A DNA stretch of 64,000 nucleotides from Leifsonia sp. Leaf336 (GCF_001423695.1 NZ_LMOZ01000001.1:496001-560000), one strand, 5' to 3'; shown: positions 42,374 to 51,309, counted from the stretch's first letter. Numbers and translations: made by a program. Notes: a model not told the origin generated them from the sequence alone.

Positions 42374-44116
42374 TCAGCCGCGGGCGCGGCGGGTGCCGCG
42401 GCCTCGGCTGGTGCTTCCGCCGACGAGGTCGCCGACGCGCATCCCGGTGCGCGGAGCGCCGCCGCTGCGGGCCGCCCCGCCGTTGCCGCCGTTGCCGGTG
42501 CGGGAGGCGCCGCCGTTGCCGGCGTTCCCTCCGTTGCGTCCGGCGCCTCCGGTGCGCTCACCGGTCACCGGTCGAGCGTCGGACTGCGCCGCACCGCGGC
42601 CACGGCCGCGCCGGCGCGACGAGCCGTCGCCGCGCGCGTTGTCGCGGCCGGCGGTGTCACGACCTCCTGCGTCGCGGCCTCCACCGTTGCGACCGGCGTC
42701 GTTGCGACCGGCGTCGTCGCGACCGCCGGCGTTGCGGGCGGCGCCGTTCCGGCCTCCACCGTTGCGCCCGGCGTTCTCGCGGCCACCCGCGTCACGACCG
42801 TCGCCGTTCGAACCGCGACCGGCCCCGCGACCGCCGCGGCCACCGCGACCGCCGCCACCACCGGAACCGGAGCCACCGTTCCCACTCTTCGACGCAGACG
42901 CAGACGCAGACGCAGGCGCCGGCGCGACATGCGGCGCGCGCTCACCGACCAGCGAGGTCACAGCGGGCGAATCCGCGGTGACGCGCTGCGGGCTCGCCGT
43001 GATGGCAGCCGCGCGCAGCAGCGATCGCACGTCGCCCGCCTGGTCGGGCAGCATCACCGTGGCGACGTCTCCCGCGCTTCCGGCGCGGGCGGTGCGGCCC
43101 GAGCGGTGGAGGTACGCCTTGTGCTCCGCGGGCGGGTCCACGTGGACCACGAGCTCCACTTCGTCGACGTGCACGCCGCGGGCGGCGACGTCGGTCGCGA
43201 CCAGCACGCGCACGTCTCCCGAGCCGAAGGCGGCGAGGTTGCGGTCGCGGGCCCCCTGGCTAAGGTTGCCGTGGAGGTCGACCGCCGGGATCCCGGCCGA
43301 GGTCAGCTGCTTGGCGAGGCGCTTGGCCTGGTGCTTGGTGCGCATGAACAGGATGCGTCGGCCGCGCCCCGAGGCGAGGGCGTGGATCAGGTCCTTCTTG
43401 GCGTCCTGGTCGCTGACCTCGAACACGTGGTGGGTCATGGCCTCCACGTGGCTCGTCGCGTCGTCGACCGAGTGCAGCACCTCGTTCGTGAGGAACTTCG
43501 ACACCAGCTTGTCGACGCCGTTGTCCAGCGTGGCCGAGAAGAGCAGGCGCTGGCCGCGCGACGGCGTGGCGTTCAGGATGCGCGTGACCGTCGGCAGGAA
43601 GCCGAGGTCGGCCATGTGGTCGGCCTCGTCGAGCACGGTGATCTCGATCTTGTCGAGGTGCACGATTCCCTGCTTCATGAGGTCTTCGAGGCGGCCGGGG
43701 CAGGCGACGATGATGTCGACGCCGGCCTGCAGCGCGGTGACCTGGCGGCTCTGCGAGACGCCGCCGAAGATGGTGGTCGTCGTCAGGCCGAGCGCGGCCG
43801 CGAGCGGCTTGAGGGTCGCGTCGATCTGGGTGGCGAGCTCGCGGGTCGGTGCGAGCACGAGGCCGCGGGGCCGGCGGTATCCGCGCGAGCGGCCGCCGGG
43901 AGTGGTCGAGGAGGCCGCGAGCCGTGCCGCCAGCGGCAGCGAGAACGCGATGGTCTTGCCCGAGCCGGTCTTGCCGCGTCCGAGCACGTCGCGCCCGGCG
44001 AGGGTGTCGGGCAGGGTGTCTGCCTGGATGGGGAACGGCTCCGTCTTGCCGTCCGCCGCGAGGACGGAGACGAGGGGAGCGGGGACGCCGAGGTCGGCGA
44101 AGGTCTGGGTGGTCAC
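42374..44116 (-). CDS. DEAD-box RNA helicase with Gly/Arg/Asn-rich tail
   Basis: A 580-residue DEAD-box protein: Q-motif FPIQADTLP, GRGKTGSGKT, PTRELATQI, VLDEADHM, LFSATL, VLVATDVAARGVH and HRSGRTARAG. After about residue 410 the tail is a low-complexity run of Gly, Arg, Asn and Asp (repeats like GGRDAGGRD), an RNA-binding or phase-separating type of tail. It remodels RNA in ribosome assembly or cold stress. GTG 44116 has no close ribosome binding site, and a leader of up to about 200 nt lies upstream, as is common for cold-shock helicases. Confidence 0.93.
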   Translation of the reverse strand: MTTQTFADLGVPAPLVSVLAADGKTEPFPIQADTLPDTLAGRDVLGRGKTGSGKTIAFSLPLAARLAASSTTPGGRSRGYRRPRGLVLAPTRELATQIDATLKPLAAALGLTTTTIFGGVSQSRQVTALQAGVDIIVACPGRLEDLMKQGIVHLDKIEITVLDEADHMADLGFLPTVTRILNATPSRGQRLLFSATLDNGVDKLVSKFLTNEVLHSVDDATSHVEAMTHHVFEVSDQDAKKDLIHALASGRGRRILFMRTKHQAKRLAKQLTSAGIPAVDLHGNLSQGARDRNLAAFGSGDVRVLVATDVAARGVHVDEVELVVHVDPPAEHKAYLHRSGRTARAGSAGDVATVMLPDQAGDVRSLLRAAAITASPQRVTADSPAVTSLVGERAPHVAPAPASASASASKSGNGGSGSGGGGGRGGRGGRGAGRGSNGDGRDAGGRENAGRNGGGRNGAARNAGGRDDAGRNDAGRNGGGRDAGGRDTAGRDNARGDGSSRRRGRGRGAAQSDARPVTGERTGGAGRNGGNAGNGGASRTGNGGNGGAARSGGAPRTGMRVGDLVGGSTSRGRGTRRARG

Positions 44117-44372
44117 AAAGTGCCTTTCTGGCAGGGCGCGGCCCTGCGGGCGGGTTCGGGCGGTCGTCGCAAGAACGGGACGTCTTCGCCGGAAAGAAGA
44201 GTGGAGGTGCGCGGCGGGGCCACCGCCCGGCGCTCGCGCACACCGGCGAATGCCGGCAGGCCAGTCGTGCTGGTCCGCCAAGTCTACCCTGTGCCGCCCC
44301 ACGCTTGCTGGGAGCGGATTCACGGCGGGAGGTCGTAGACTGTCGGCCCGTAATCCGGAAGGTGGTCCGCGC
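44117..44372. promoter_or_regulatory. Divergent helicase/HelR leader region
   Basis: 256 bp between divergent genes. Seen: TAGACT at 44335-44340 as a possible -10 for the HelR-like gene, with GGAAGG before its GTG. A short G/C hairpin (CAGGGC.GCGGCCCTG at about 44132) may lie in the DEAD-box leader. No known riboswitch was recognised. Confidence 0.3.
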
Positions 44373-46589
44373 GTGCAGGAATCGGAACTCGAACGTGAGC
44401 GGGCCGTCGTCTCCGGACTGTACGAGCGGCTCGACACGCTCCGGGTCGAGACGGAGGAGCGGCTGACGCGCGTGCGCCGTGAGAGTGTCGGAAGCAACCA
44501 CCAGGCGCGCAGCGAACGCGACGCCTTCGCCCGCCTGTACGAGGACCAGCTGCTGCAGCTGCGAGACGTGGATGCGCGGCTCGTGTTCGGCCGCCTGCTG
44601 CTCCAGGAGCCCGTCGACGGCACCGACCACCGCTACATCGGGCGCGTCGGGCTGCGCGACGACGACCAGCGCTCGCTGCTGGTCGACTGGCGTGCCCAGC
44701 AGGCGAGCGCGTTCTACCAGGCCACCGCGAGCGAGCGGATGGGCGTGCGGGCCCGTCGGCACCTCACGATGAACGGGCGCCAGGTCGTCCGCATCGACGA
44801 CGAGGTCTTCGACGAGGCGCTGCTCGACGAGGGTGCGGCGGCAGGCAAGGTGCAGGGCGAGGGCGCCCTCCTGGCGGCGCTCACCGCGCAGCGCACCGGC
44901 CGCATGCACGACATCGTGGCGACCATCCAGGCCGAGCAGGATCGCATCATCCGCTCCGACCTCCGCGGCGCGCTCGTCGTGCAGGGCGGTCCCGGCACCG
45001 GCAAGACGGCCGTCGCGCTCCACCGCGCCGCCTACCTGCTGTACGCGAACCGGCAGCGGCTCAGCACCTCCGGTGTGCTCGTGGTCGGCCCGTCGTCGGC
45101 GTTCCTGCGTTACATCGAGGCGGTGCTGCCGTCGCTCGGCGAGACGGGCGTGGTCATGCAGACGCTCGGCGAGCTGTTTCCCGGTGTGGAGGCCACCGCC
45201 GAAGACGCCCCGGAGGCCGCGCGTCTCAAGGGTGCGGCGACCATGGCCCGCCTACTGTCGCGCGCGGTGCGGTCGCGGCAGAAGGCGCCGGACGAGGCGC
45301 AGACGATCGTGGTGGACAACGAGCGGCTCGTCGTTCAGCCCGAGCTCGTCCAGCGGGCGATCGCGAAGGCGCAGCGCACCGGCAAGCCGCACAATGTCGC
45401 CCGGGTCACGTTCGTCAAGCAGGCGCTCGGCGAGCTGACCGACCAGCTCGCGACCCAGCTCCGGGCGGGAGGCTCGACGATCGACGAGGCCGACCTCCGG
45501 GTGCTGAGGGAGGACCTCCGCACCTCGTACGACGTGCGGGTGCTGCTCAACACGGCCTGGTTGCCGCTGACACCGCAGAAGCTGCTGCAGGACCTGTACG
45601 CGCGCCCGGCCTGGCTCGCCGAGCTCACCCCGCGTTGGACGCCGGCGCAGCGGGAGGCGCTACTGCGCGACAGGAGCGAGCCGTTCACCGTCTCGGACGT
45701 CCCGCTGCTCGACGAGGCCGCCGAGCTGCTGGGCGACTTCCCCGGCCGTGCCGACCCGGCCTCCCGCGAGCGCGATCGCCAGCGCAAGCGCGACCTCGAG
45801 AACGCGCGCGCAGCGATCCGCAACATGGGCGTGGAGGGCCTGGTCAGCGCCGAGCAGCTGGCCGACGGGTTCGCGGAGCAGGCGGACCGCGGAACGACCG
45901 CCGAGCGCGCGGCCGCCGACCGCTCCTGGACCTACGGTCACGTGGTGGTCGACGAGGCGCAGGAGCTGTCGCCGATGCAGTGGCGCGTGCTGGTGCGTCG
46001 CTGCCCGATGAAGTCGTTCACCATCGTCGGCGACATCGCCCAGGTGGCGTCGGCCGCGGGCGCGACGAGCTGGGAGGACGCGCTGCGGCCGTCGTTCAAG
46101 GACGCCTGGCGCCTCGAGGAGCTGACGGTCAACTACCGCACTCCGGCCCAGATCACGCGGGAGGCGGAGCGCATCGCCCAGGACGCCGGACTTCCGATCA
46201 CGCCGACGCGCGCGGTCCGCGAGGGTGACTGGCCGATCCGCCGGGTGGGGGCGGGCGCGGCCGGCCTCCCGGTCTCGGTCGCGGAGGCCGTCGCGCACGA
46301 TCGGAGCATCGACCGCCAGGGCACGCTCGCCGTGATCGCGACCGCCGGCGACGTGGAGGCCGTCGCCGCCGCGGTGCGGGAACGCTTCGGCGACGACGCG
46401 GCCCGCGGGGCGGCCGGGCTCACGCGTCCGATCTCGGTGCTGACCGGCTACGAGGCGAAGGGTCTCGAGTTCGACGCGGTCGTGCTGGCCGACCCGGACG
46501 CGCTCGCCGCCGAATCGGTGCGCGGCGCCGCGTCGCTCTACGTCGCGATGACGCGCCCGACGCAGCGCCTCACCCTCGTGGCCCGCTGA
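44373..46589 (+). CDS. HelD/HelR-type RNA polymerase-associated ATPase
   Basis: A 738-residue superfamily 1 ATPase. The N-terminal 60 residues form a long coiled coil (ELERERAVVSGLYERLDTLRVETEERL), as in HelD arms that enter RNA polymerase channels. Motor motifs: QGGPGTGKTAVALHR (about residue 204), VVVDEAQELSP, IVGDIAQ, ELTVNYRTP and TGYEAKGLEFDAVV, ATRP-like end. HelD/HelR proteins remove stalled polymerase, and HelR also displaces rifamycin. GTG start after GGAAGG. Its stop codon lies in a 15-bp tandem repeat. Confidence 0.87.
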   Translation: MQESELERERAVVSGLYERLDTLRVETEERLTRVRRESVGSNHQARSERDAFARLYEDQLLQLRDVDARLVFGRLLLQEPVDGTDHRYIGRVGLRDDDQRSLLVDWRAQQASAFYQATASERMGVRARRHLTMNGRQVVRIDDEVFDEALLDEGAAAGKVQGEGALLAALTAQRTGRMHDIVATIQAEQDRIIRSDLRGALVVQGGPGTGKTAVALHRAAYLLYANRQRLSTSGVLVVGPSSAFLRYIEAVLPSLGETGVVMQTLGELFPGVEATAEDAPEAARLKGAATMARLLSRAVRSRQKAPDEAQTIVVDNERLVVQPELVQRAIAKAQRTGKPHNVARVTFVKQALGELTDQLATQLRAGGSTIDEADLRVLREDLRTSYDVRVLLNTAWLPLTPQKLLQDLYARPAWLAELTPRWTPAQREALLRDRSEPFTVSDVPLLDEAAELLGDFPGRADPASRERDRQRKRDLENARAAIRNMGVEGLVSAEQLADGFAEQADRGTTAERAAADRSWTYGHVVVDEAQELSPMQWRVLVRRCPMKSFTIVGDIAQVASAAGATSWEDALRPSFKDAWRLEELTVNYRTPAQITREAERIAQDAGLPITPTRAVREGDWPIRRVGAGAAGLPVSVAEAVAHDRSIDRQGTLAVIATAGDVEAVAAAVRERFGDDAARGAAGLTRPISVLTGYEAKGLEFDAVVLADPDALAAESVRGAASLYVAMTRPTQRLTLVAR

Positions 46590-46620
46590 GGCGTCGCCCG
46601 CTGAGGCGTCGCCCGCTGAG
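46581..46620 (+). repeat. 15-bp tandem repeat carrying the stop codon (2.7 units)
   Basis: GCCCGCTGAGGCGTC occurs twice and is followed by GCCCGCTGAG. TGAs lie at 46587, 46602 and 46617, all in the HelR frame, so the stop codon is tripled. Seen directly. Confidence 0.9.
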
Positions 46621-46634
46621 TCCCGACCTCGCGC

Positions 46635-47318
46635 TCACGCGCCGGAGTAGCGCTCGCCGACGGGGATCTCCACCGCGAGGGTGTTGCCCGCCTGCGCGAG
46701 CGGGCAGGCCCAGGCCGGGTCGTACGCGCACGACGGGTTGTAGGCGAAGTTGAAGTCGAGGACGAGCGTCGCCTCGCCGTCGTCGGCCGACATCCCGAGG
46801 TCGGCGCCCTTGATCGTGTCGATCAGGTAGCGCCCGCCGCCGTAGGTGCCGCCGCGCTTGCCGGCGAGGGCGTCCTTGATCGGCACGAACAGACCGCCGC
46901 CGTAGGAGGCCAGCCGCCACACGTCGAGCGTGCCGGCGAGCGGCACGCGCACGGTGCCGAGGAGTTCGAAGGGCACGACGCCGTCGGTGCCGGTCTCTAC
47001 GTCCATCCGCTTCGGCTCCGCCGGCGGGTGCACGGGCAGCTCGTAGCGCCAGTCGGGGTCGTACGGCGACACCGGGAGGCCGGTGAAGCGCTCGCGGTCG
47101 GCGTCGAGCAGCGGGGAGGCCGGGTGCGACGAGAAGAGGTCGTTGCGGCAGGAGATCCAGTGCGCGTGCGCGGCGGCCGGGTCGCTCGAGGCGATCCGCC
47201 GCACCGACGCGTACAGCGCGAAGACGCTGCGCCGCCAGTCCGCGGTCTGCACCGCCGTCGCGGCGCGTCCGTGTCCGGGATCGACCGTGGGTGCGGGCTC
47301 GGGGGTGAGGGTGCTCAT
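46635..47318 (-). CDS. DUF1684 protein
   Basis: A 227-residue DUF1684 protein. The signature near the C-terminus (LVLDFNFAYNPSCAYDPAWACPLAQAGNTLAVEIPVGER) and GGGRYLIDTIKGAD are clear. The family is predicted soluble, with conserved Asn, Cys and Asp; function is unknown. ATG 47318 overlaps the stop of the upstream gene by 4 bp, so it ends a four-gene operon with the ECF42 sigma factor and DGPF protein. Confidence 0.87.
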   Translation of the reverse strand: MSTLTPEPAPTVDPGHGRAATAVQTADWRRSVFALYASVRRIASSDPAAAHAHWISCRNDLFSSHPASPLLDADRERFTGLPVSPYDPDWRYELPVHPPAEPKRMDVETGTDGVVPFELLGTVRVPLAGTLDVWRLASYGGGLFVPIKDALAGKRGGTYGGGRYLIDTIKGADLGMSADDGEATLVLDFNFAYNPSCAYDPAWACPLAQAGNTLAVEIPVGERYSGA

Positions 47319-47908
47319 GCTGCTGCCTCCGTCTCGGCGCTCTCGTGGTTCTCGGCGCTCTTGTCTTTCTCGTCGGGCGTGGGGGGATCGTACGCCCAGG
47401 TGGGCGCGAGGCGCCGCAGACGCACGCCGCGCCACTGCCAGAACGCCCACAGCCCGTACCAGGCCAGGGGGGTGACGAGACCGGCGCGCACGATCAGCCG
47501 GTCCCGGTAGAGGGTGCGTAGGCGGCCGTCCGGCCCGGGCCCTGCGGGATCGGGCGCGACGGCCATCCGATGGTCCAGGTGCGGCATCGCGGAGAGGACG
47601 CCGCCGGTTCCGCCTCCGCTGTCGCGCAGGATGCGGGTAGCGCTCTCGCGGGGGTCGGTGGAGCGCAGGGTGTCGAGCCGGATCGCCTGCGTGCCGACGG
47701 TGAACGCGCCCAGCGCGCGCACGCTCACCCGGTGCTCGGCGGTGTCCCAGACGGTCGGGAACCCGGCGGGTTCGTCCGACCGGAAGTCCACCCACGGCAT
47801 CGCGACCTCCCGGAACGCGGTGGGGCTCTGCAGGGCGCGCCAGGCCGCATCGGGGTCGCAGTCGAGGATGAGCTTGAGCAGGACTCTCACCTCCCCAGTG
47901 TCACGCAT
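47315..47908 (-). CDS. SRPBCC-like protein with C-terminal membrane-proximal segment
   Basis: A protein of about 197 residues. The opening (VLLKLILDCDPDAAWRALQSPTAFREVAMPWVDF) resembles the START/SRPBCC ligand-binding fold, with HRVSVRALGAFTVGTQAI as later strands. An aromatic stretch (LAWYGLWAFWQWRGVRLRRLAP) follows, then a charged Glu/Lys tail. Family assignment is moderate. ATG 47908 was chosen; GTG 47890 is equally possible. It lies 31 bp after the sigma gene in the same operon. Confidence 0.6.
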   Translation of the reverse strand: MRDTGEVRVLLKLILDCDPDAAWRALQSPTAFREVAMPWVDFRSDEPAGFPTVWDTAEHRVSVRALGAFTVGTQAIRLDTLRSTDPRESATRILRDSGGGTGGVLSAMPHLDHRMAVAPDPAGPGPDGRLRTLYRDRLIVRAGLVTPLAWYGLWAFWQWRGVRLRRLAPTWAYDPPTPDEKDKSAENHESAETEAAA

Positions 47909-47939
47909 CTCCTCGCACCGGGGCAGGGGGAGGCGGCAT

Positions 47940-49250
47940 TCACGGCGCACTCCCGGATGCCCCGGAGGCGCCCGCTGCCGCAGCCTCCGCCGCCCGTCCC
48001 AGCAGCAGCGTCCGCTCGCGCGCGTTCGCGGTCATCGACGCGGCCCGTTCGAACTCGACCTCCGCCTCGGCGTGCCGGCCGACCTTGAACAGGAGGTCGG
48101 CGCGCACCGACGGCAGCAGGTGGTACGAGTCGAGGGCGCCGCCCTCCACCAGCCGCTCGACGACGTCGAGCCCCGCGTCCGGACCGTAGGCCATCGACAC
48201 GGCGACCGCGCGGTTGAGCTCGACGACGGCGGAGGGCCGCAGTCTCGCCAGTGCGCCGTAGAGCGCGACGATCTCCTCCCAGTCGGTGTCGCCGGGGGCC
48301 GGCGCGGTCGCGTGGCAGGCGGCGATGGCGGCCTGCAGCGCGTACGGCCCGCGGCCGCGTGCGCCGAGCAGGCGGTCGGCGCGCGCGAGGGCCGCGACGC
48401 CGCGACCGATGAGGATGCGGTCCCAGCGGGTGCGGTCCTGATCCTGCAGGAGGATGGGCGTGCCGTCGGCGGTCGCCCGCGCCGGCAGGCGGGAGGCCTG
48501 GAACTCCATCAGCGCGACCAGCCCGTGCACCTCCGGCTCGTGCGGCGTGAGCTCGGCCAGCACCCGGCCGAGTCGCAGCGCCTCCTGGCAGAGGTCGGGA
48601 CGCATCCAGTCGTCGCCTGCGGTGGCCGAGTAGCCCTCGTTGAAGATCAGGTAGACGACCTCCAGCACCGACGACAGCCGCTCGGCGTAGTCGGCGCGAT
48701 CGGGCACCTCGAAGGGCACGTGAGCCGCGCTGAGCGTGCGCTTGGCGCGCACGATGCGCTGCGCGATCGTGGGCACGGGCACCAGAAAGGCCCGCGCGAT
48801 CTCCTCAGTGGTCAGGCCGCCGAGCAGCTTGAGCGTCAGCGAGACCCGGGCGCCGGGCGCGAGCACGGGGTGGCACGACACGAACACGAGCCGGAGCAGG
48901 TCGTCCTGGATCTCCTCCTCCGCCACCGCGGCCGGATCGTCGTCGTCCTGCTGCTCCAGGTCGCGGGCGAGTGCGGCGTACCGCTCGTCGAGCCGCTCGC
49001 GCCGGCGCCAGCCGTCGATCGCGCGGCGCTTGGCGACCGTCGTCAGCCAGGCACCGGGGGTGCGCGGCACGCCGGTCTCGGGCCATTGCTCGAGCGCGGC
49101 GACGAGGGCGTCCTGCGCCAACTCCTCCGCGAGCCCCACGTCGCCGGTCCACCGGGCGAGCCCGGCGACCAGCTTGCCCGACTCGATGCGCCACACCGCT
49201 TCGACGGCGCGCCGGGCCTCGTCGGGTGTCGCGTCGTGCGAGCCCGTCAC
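47940..49250 (-). CDS. ECF42-type RNA polymerase sigma factor with TPR-like C-terminus (DUF6596)
   Basis: A 436-residue sigma factor. Sigma-2: GLAEELAQDALVAALEQWPETGVPRTPGAWLTTVAKRRAIDGWRRR. Sigma-4: LTLKLLGGLTTEEIARAFLVPVPTIAQRIVRAKRTL. The long C-terminal helical repeats include the GYSATAGDDWMRPDLCQEALRL motif typical of ECF42. These have no anti-sigma factor; a DGPF protein is encoded next to them, as here. GTG 49250 was chosen since GGAGGGG lies just upstream; in-frame GTGs at 49301-49361 would add a Val-Ser-Gly-Gly-Ala repeat. Confidence 0.88.
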   Translation of the reverse strand: MTGSHDATPDEARRAVEAVWRIESGKLVAGLARWTGDVGLAEELAQDALVAALEQWPETGVPRTPGAWLTTVAKRRAIDGWRRRERLDERYAALARDLEQQDDDDPAAVAEEEIQDDLLRLVFVSCHPVLAPGARVSLTLKLLGGLTTEEIARAFLVPVPTIAQRIVRAKRTLSAAHVPFEVPDRADYAERLSSVLEVVYLIFNEGYSATAGDDWMRPDLCQEALRLGRVLAELTPHEPEVHGLVALMEFQASRLPARATADGTPILLQDQDRTRWDRILIGRGVAALARADRLLGARGRGPYALQAAIAACHATAPAPGDTDWEEIVALYGALARLRPSAVVELNRAVAVSMAYGPDAGLDVVERLVEGGALDSYHLLPSVRADLLFKVGRHAEAEVEFERAASMTANARERTLLLGRAAEAAAAGASGASGSAP

Positions 49251-49298
49251 GTCCTGCCCCTCCGCCACCAGCGTCCCTCCCCGGTCTCCAGCGCCGCT

Positions 49299-49361
49299 CA
49301 CGCCTCCGCCGCTCACGGCTCCGCCGCTCACGGCTCCGCCGCTCACACCAGCGCCGCTCAC
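49299..49361 (-). repeat. 15-bp tandem repeat on the DGPF stop/sigma start junction
   Basis: GTGAGCGGCGGAGCC-type units repeat so that GTG codons occur at 49361, 49346, 49331, 49316 and 49301, each 15 bp apart and in one frame. The first GTGA joins the DGPF gene's stop with a possible sigma start. Unit sequences vary slightly. If translated it encodes (VSGGA)n. Confidence 0.85.
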
Positions 49362-49684
49362 GCCTCTGCCGCGGCGCCGCCGACGATGCGGCGCACCTCG
49401 ACTCTGCCACGATCCAGCGGCAGGCGCCTGGCCCATTCGACGGCTTCTGCGCGATCGGAGGTCTGCACGATCCACAGGGCGCACGCGCTGGCCGCTGTGG
49501 TCGGAGCGTCGGCGATCCGGCAGGGGCCGTCGGTCCTGAGCTCGACGAGGAGGCCGTCCCCGGCGAGCAGCTCGCCCGCGAGCAGCACCCCGGCGTGGAT
49601 CAGGTCGACGGTGAACCGCTGCAGCACGTCGGACGCGGGCGGCGCGTCGAGCGGGTCCGTCGAGAGGACGAGGAGGTAGCGCAT
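49358..49684 (-). CDS. DGPF/YCII-related protein
   Basis: A 108-residue YCII-like protein: MRYLLVLSTD, AGVLLAGELLAGDGLL, WIVQTSDRAEAVEWARRLP, VEVRRI. DGPF proteins accompany ECF41/42 sigma factors and may help sense the signal. Start ATG 49684 follows AAGGA. First gene of the sigma operon on the minus strand. Confidence 0.82.
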   Translation of the reverse strand: MRYLLVLSTDPLDAPPASDVLQRFTVDLIHAGVLLAGELLAGDGLLVELRTDGPCRIADAPTTAASACALWIVQTSDRAEAVEWARRLPLDRGRVEVRRIVGGAAAEA

Positions 49685-49796
49685 GCAGGATCCTTCCGTC
49701 TGGTGCACTCATCGAGACGTCGAGCGGCGCGCGCGGGATTCGACATCCAGCGCCCGTCCTGAGCGCGATGTCGGACGCGTGCGCTAGAACGGGAGC

Positions 49797-50333
49797 ATGG
49801 CGATCCGCTATTGGCTGGGCGTGGTTCAGCACGACCACGTGCTGCGCGGGGTCGCGGGCGGCTTCGTCCAGGTCAACCACGGCGCGCGGGCTCCGCTCGA
49901 GCGGATGGGCGCGGCCGACGGGTTCGTGTACTACTCGCCGCGGGAGTCGTATCCCGATGGTGATCCGCTCAAGCAGTTCACCGCGGTCGGCAGGCTGGCC
50001 GACGCCGACGTGTACCAGGCGACCCAGGGCATGCAGCCGGGTGCCGGCCAGCGCCGCAACGCCTCCGCCGACTTCGTCGCGTGGCGCCGCCGCGTCGACT
50101 GGGATCACGACGCGGTCGCCACTCCCATCCGACCGCTGCTGTCCTCCCTCGACTTCACGCGCGACAAGCCCGACTGGGGCTACCAGTTGCGCGCCGGGCT
50201 CATCGAGCTCACCCGGCACGACTTCGAACTCATCCGCGAGCAGATGCGCCCGTCGTCCGCACGGGAGCGCGAGCACGAACAGCGTCACCGAGCGCAACAC
50301 GTGTCGACCGGTTTCGCCGCGCGATTACGCTGA
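49797..50333 (+). CDS. EVE-domain protein (UPF0310-like)
   Basis: A 178-residue EVE-domain protein: YWLGVVQHDHVLRGVAGGFVQVNHGARAPLERMGAADGFVYYSPRESY, the family pattern around the base-binding pocket. EVE/PUA-like domains bind modified bases in DNA or RNA and some act in defence. No methylase or restriction gene is nearby. TAGAAC at 49785-49790 ends 6 nt before the ATG (leaderless). The next gene starts 4 bp after its stop. Confidence 0.88.
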   Translation: MAIRYWLGVVQHDHVLRGVAGGFVQVNHGARAPLERMGAADGFVYYSPRESYPDGDPLKQFTAVGRLADADVYQATQGMQPGAGQRRNASADFVAWRRRVDWDHDAVATPIRPLLSSLDFTRDKPDWGYQLRAGLIELTRHDFELIREQMRPSSAREREHEQRHRAQHVSTGFAARLR

Positions 50334-50337
50334 TGCG

Positions 50338-50913
50338 GTGACTTCCGCCAGCTCGCACCCTTCGACCGTCCCCGCCGCGCACCGTCAGGCCAAGTACCAG
50401 GTGCGCTTCGACTGGGCGGCCGCAGGGGCGGCTGCCGTGGCGACCGACGCCGACATCGTCGTGTGGGTGGACGCGCTGACCGACGAGCCCGTGGAGGCCG
50501 CCGCCGCGCAGATCCCCGGCGCGGGCGCCGTCGTGGCCGCCGGGCTCACTGACGCCCCCGCGGTCGCGCGCTGGATCCTAGACGAGCAGGTGCGTCTCGG
50601 ACGCCGAGCGATGGTCGCCCTGATCGCGGCCGGAGGCACGACGGCGGAGGGCGGGACGCGCTTCGCCGTGGAGGACCTCCTCGCCGCCGGCGCCGTCGTC
50701 GACGCGCTCGCGAGCGTCGGTATCGACTACAGCTCTCCGGAGGCCGCGGCCGCCTGCGCCGCGTTCACCGGCCTGCGCGGAGCGGTCGCGCACCTGCTGA
50801 CCGCCTCGGTCTCTGGGCAGGAGCGGATCGCGTCGGGCGCCGACGCCGCGGAACTGGCCGGCTCCGGACGGCTCGGCACGGCCTCCGAGGTGCGTGTGCT
50901 GCGAGCAGCCTGA
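50338..50913 (+). CDS. ComB-family (2-phosphosulfolactate phosphatase-like) protein
   Basis: A 191-residue protein. YQVRFDWAAAGAAAVATDADIVVWVDAL resembles the start of the ComB family, and ALIAAGGTTAEGGTRFAVEDLLAAGAVVDAL and ACAAFTGLRGAVAHLLTAS match its later parts. The D-V-L-S-F-T-T-T metal/phosphate motif of true ComB is not preserved (VDALTDEPVE), so it is a diverged member of unknown substrate. TACGCT at 50326-50331 lies 6 nt before GTG 50338: probably leaderless inside the EVE gene. Confidence 0.7.
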   Translation: MTSASSHPSTVPAAHRQAKYQVRFDWAAAGAAAVATDADIVVWVDALTDEPVEAAAAQIPGAGAVVAAGLTDAPAVARWILDEQVRLGRRAMVALIAAGGTTAEGGTRFAVEDLLAAGAVVDALASVGIDYSSPEAAAACAAFTGLRGAVAHLLTASVSGQERIASGADAAELAGSGRLGTASEVRVLRAA

Positions 50914-50991
50914 GCGCTCGGTAGCAAACCGCGGTGCCGCCGGAATGATCCGGTAGACCCGGGTGTTCACTGCGATCAGGAGGTTTCACAC

Positions 50992-51294
50992 ATGAAAGCA
51001 GTTCTGAACGACACCGTCATCGCCGAGGCTCCGACCGAGGACCTGATCCGCATCGAGGGCAACTGGTACTTCCCGCCCGCGAGCGTGAAGTCCGAGTACC
51101 TGGTCGAGTCCGCCACCCCGTACACCTGTCCGTGGAAGGGCGAATGCCAGTACTTCTCGGTGAAGCACGGGGACACGGTGCTGCAGGACCGCGCCTGGAG
51201 CTACCCGACGCCGTACCCGAGCTCGTTCGACCGCGTCGGGCAGGACTACAGCGACTACGTGGCGTTCTGGAAGGACGTGCGCGTCGTCGACTGA
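50992..51294 (+). CDS. DUF427 protein
   Basis: A 100-residue DUF427 protein: MKAVLNDTVIAEA, IEGNWYFPPASV, TPYTCPWKGECQYFSV, WSYPTPYPS and DYVAFW are the family hallmarks. Small conserved beta protein of unknown function. Strong AGGAGG before the ATG. A 24-bp perfect palindrome covers its stop codon. Confidence 0.92.
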   Translation: MKAVLNDTVIAEAPTEDLIRIEGNWYFPPASVKSEYLVESATPYTCPWKGECQYFSVKHGDTVLQDRAWSYPTPYPSSFDRVGQDYSDYVAFWKDVRVVD

Positions 51295-51309
51295 GTCGAC
51301 TCAGTCGAC
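51286..51309. repeat. 24-bp perfect palindrome over the DUF427 stop codon
   Basis: GTCGACTGAGTC followed by its exact reverse complement. TGA of the DUF427 gene lies inside. It could form a hairpin at the 3' end; there is no T-tract. Confidence 0.7.

Noticed and set aside
42565-42900. Degenerate repeats of about 15-24 bp as a minisatellite or CRISPR-like array
   Set aside because: They encode the Gly/Arg/Asn-rich tail of the DEAD-box helicase in frame; no spacers or conserved repeat.
44290-44340. A rifamycin-associated element (RAE) before the HelR-like gene
   Set aside because: CCCCACGCTTGCTGGG is only loosely similar to the RAE palindrome and is not a good dyad.
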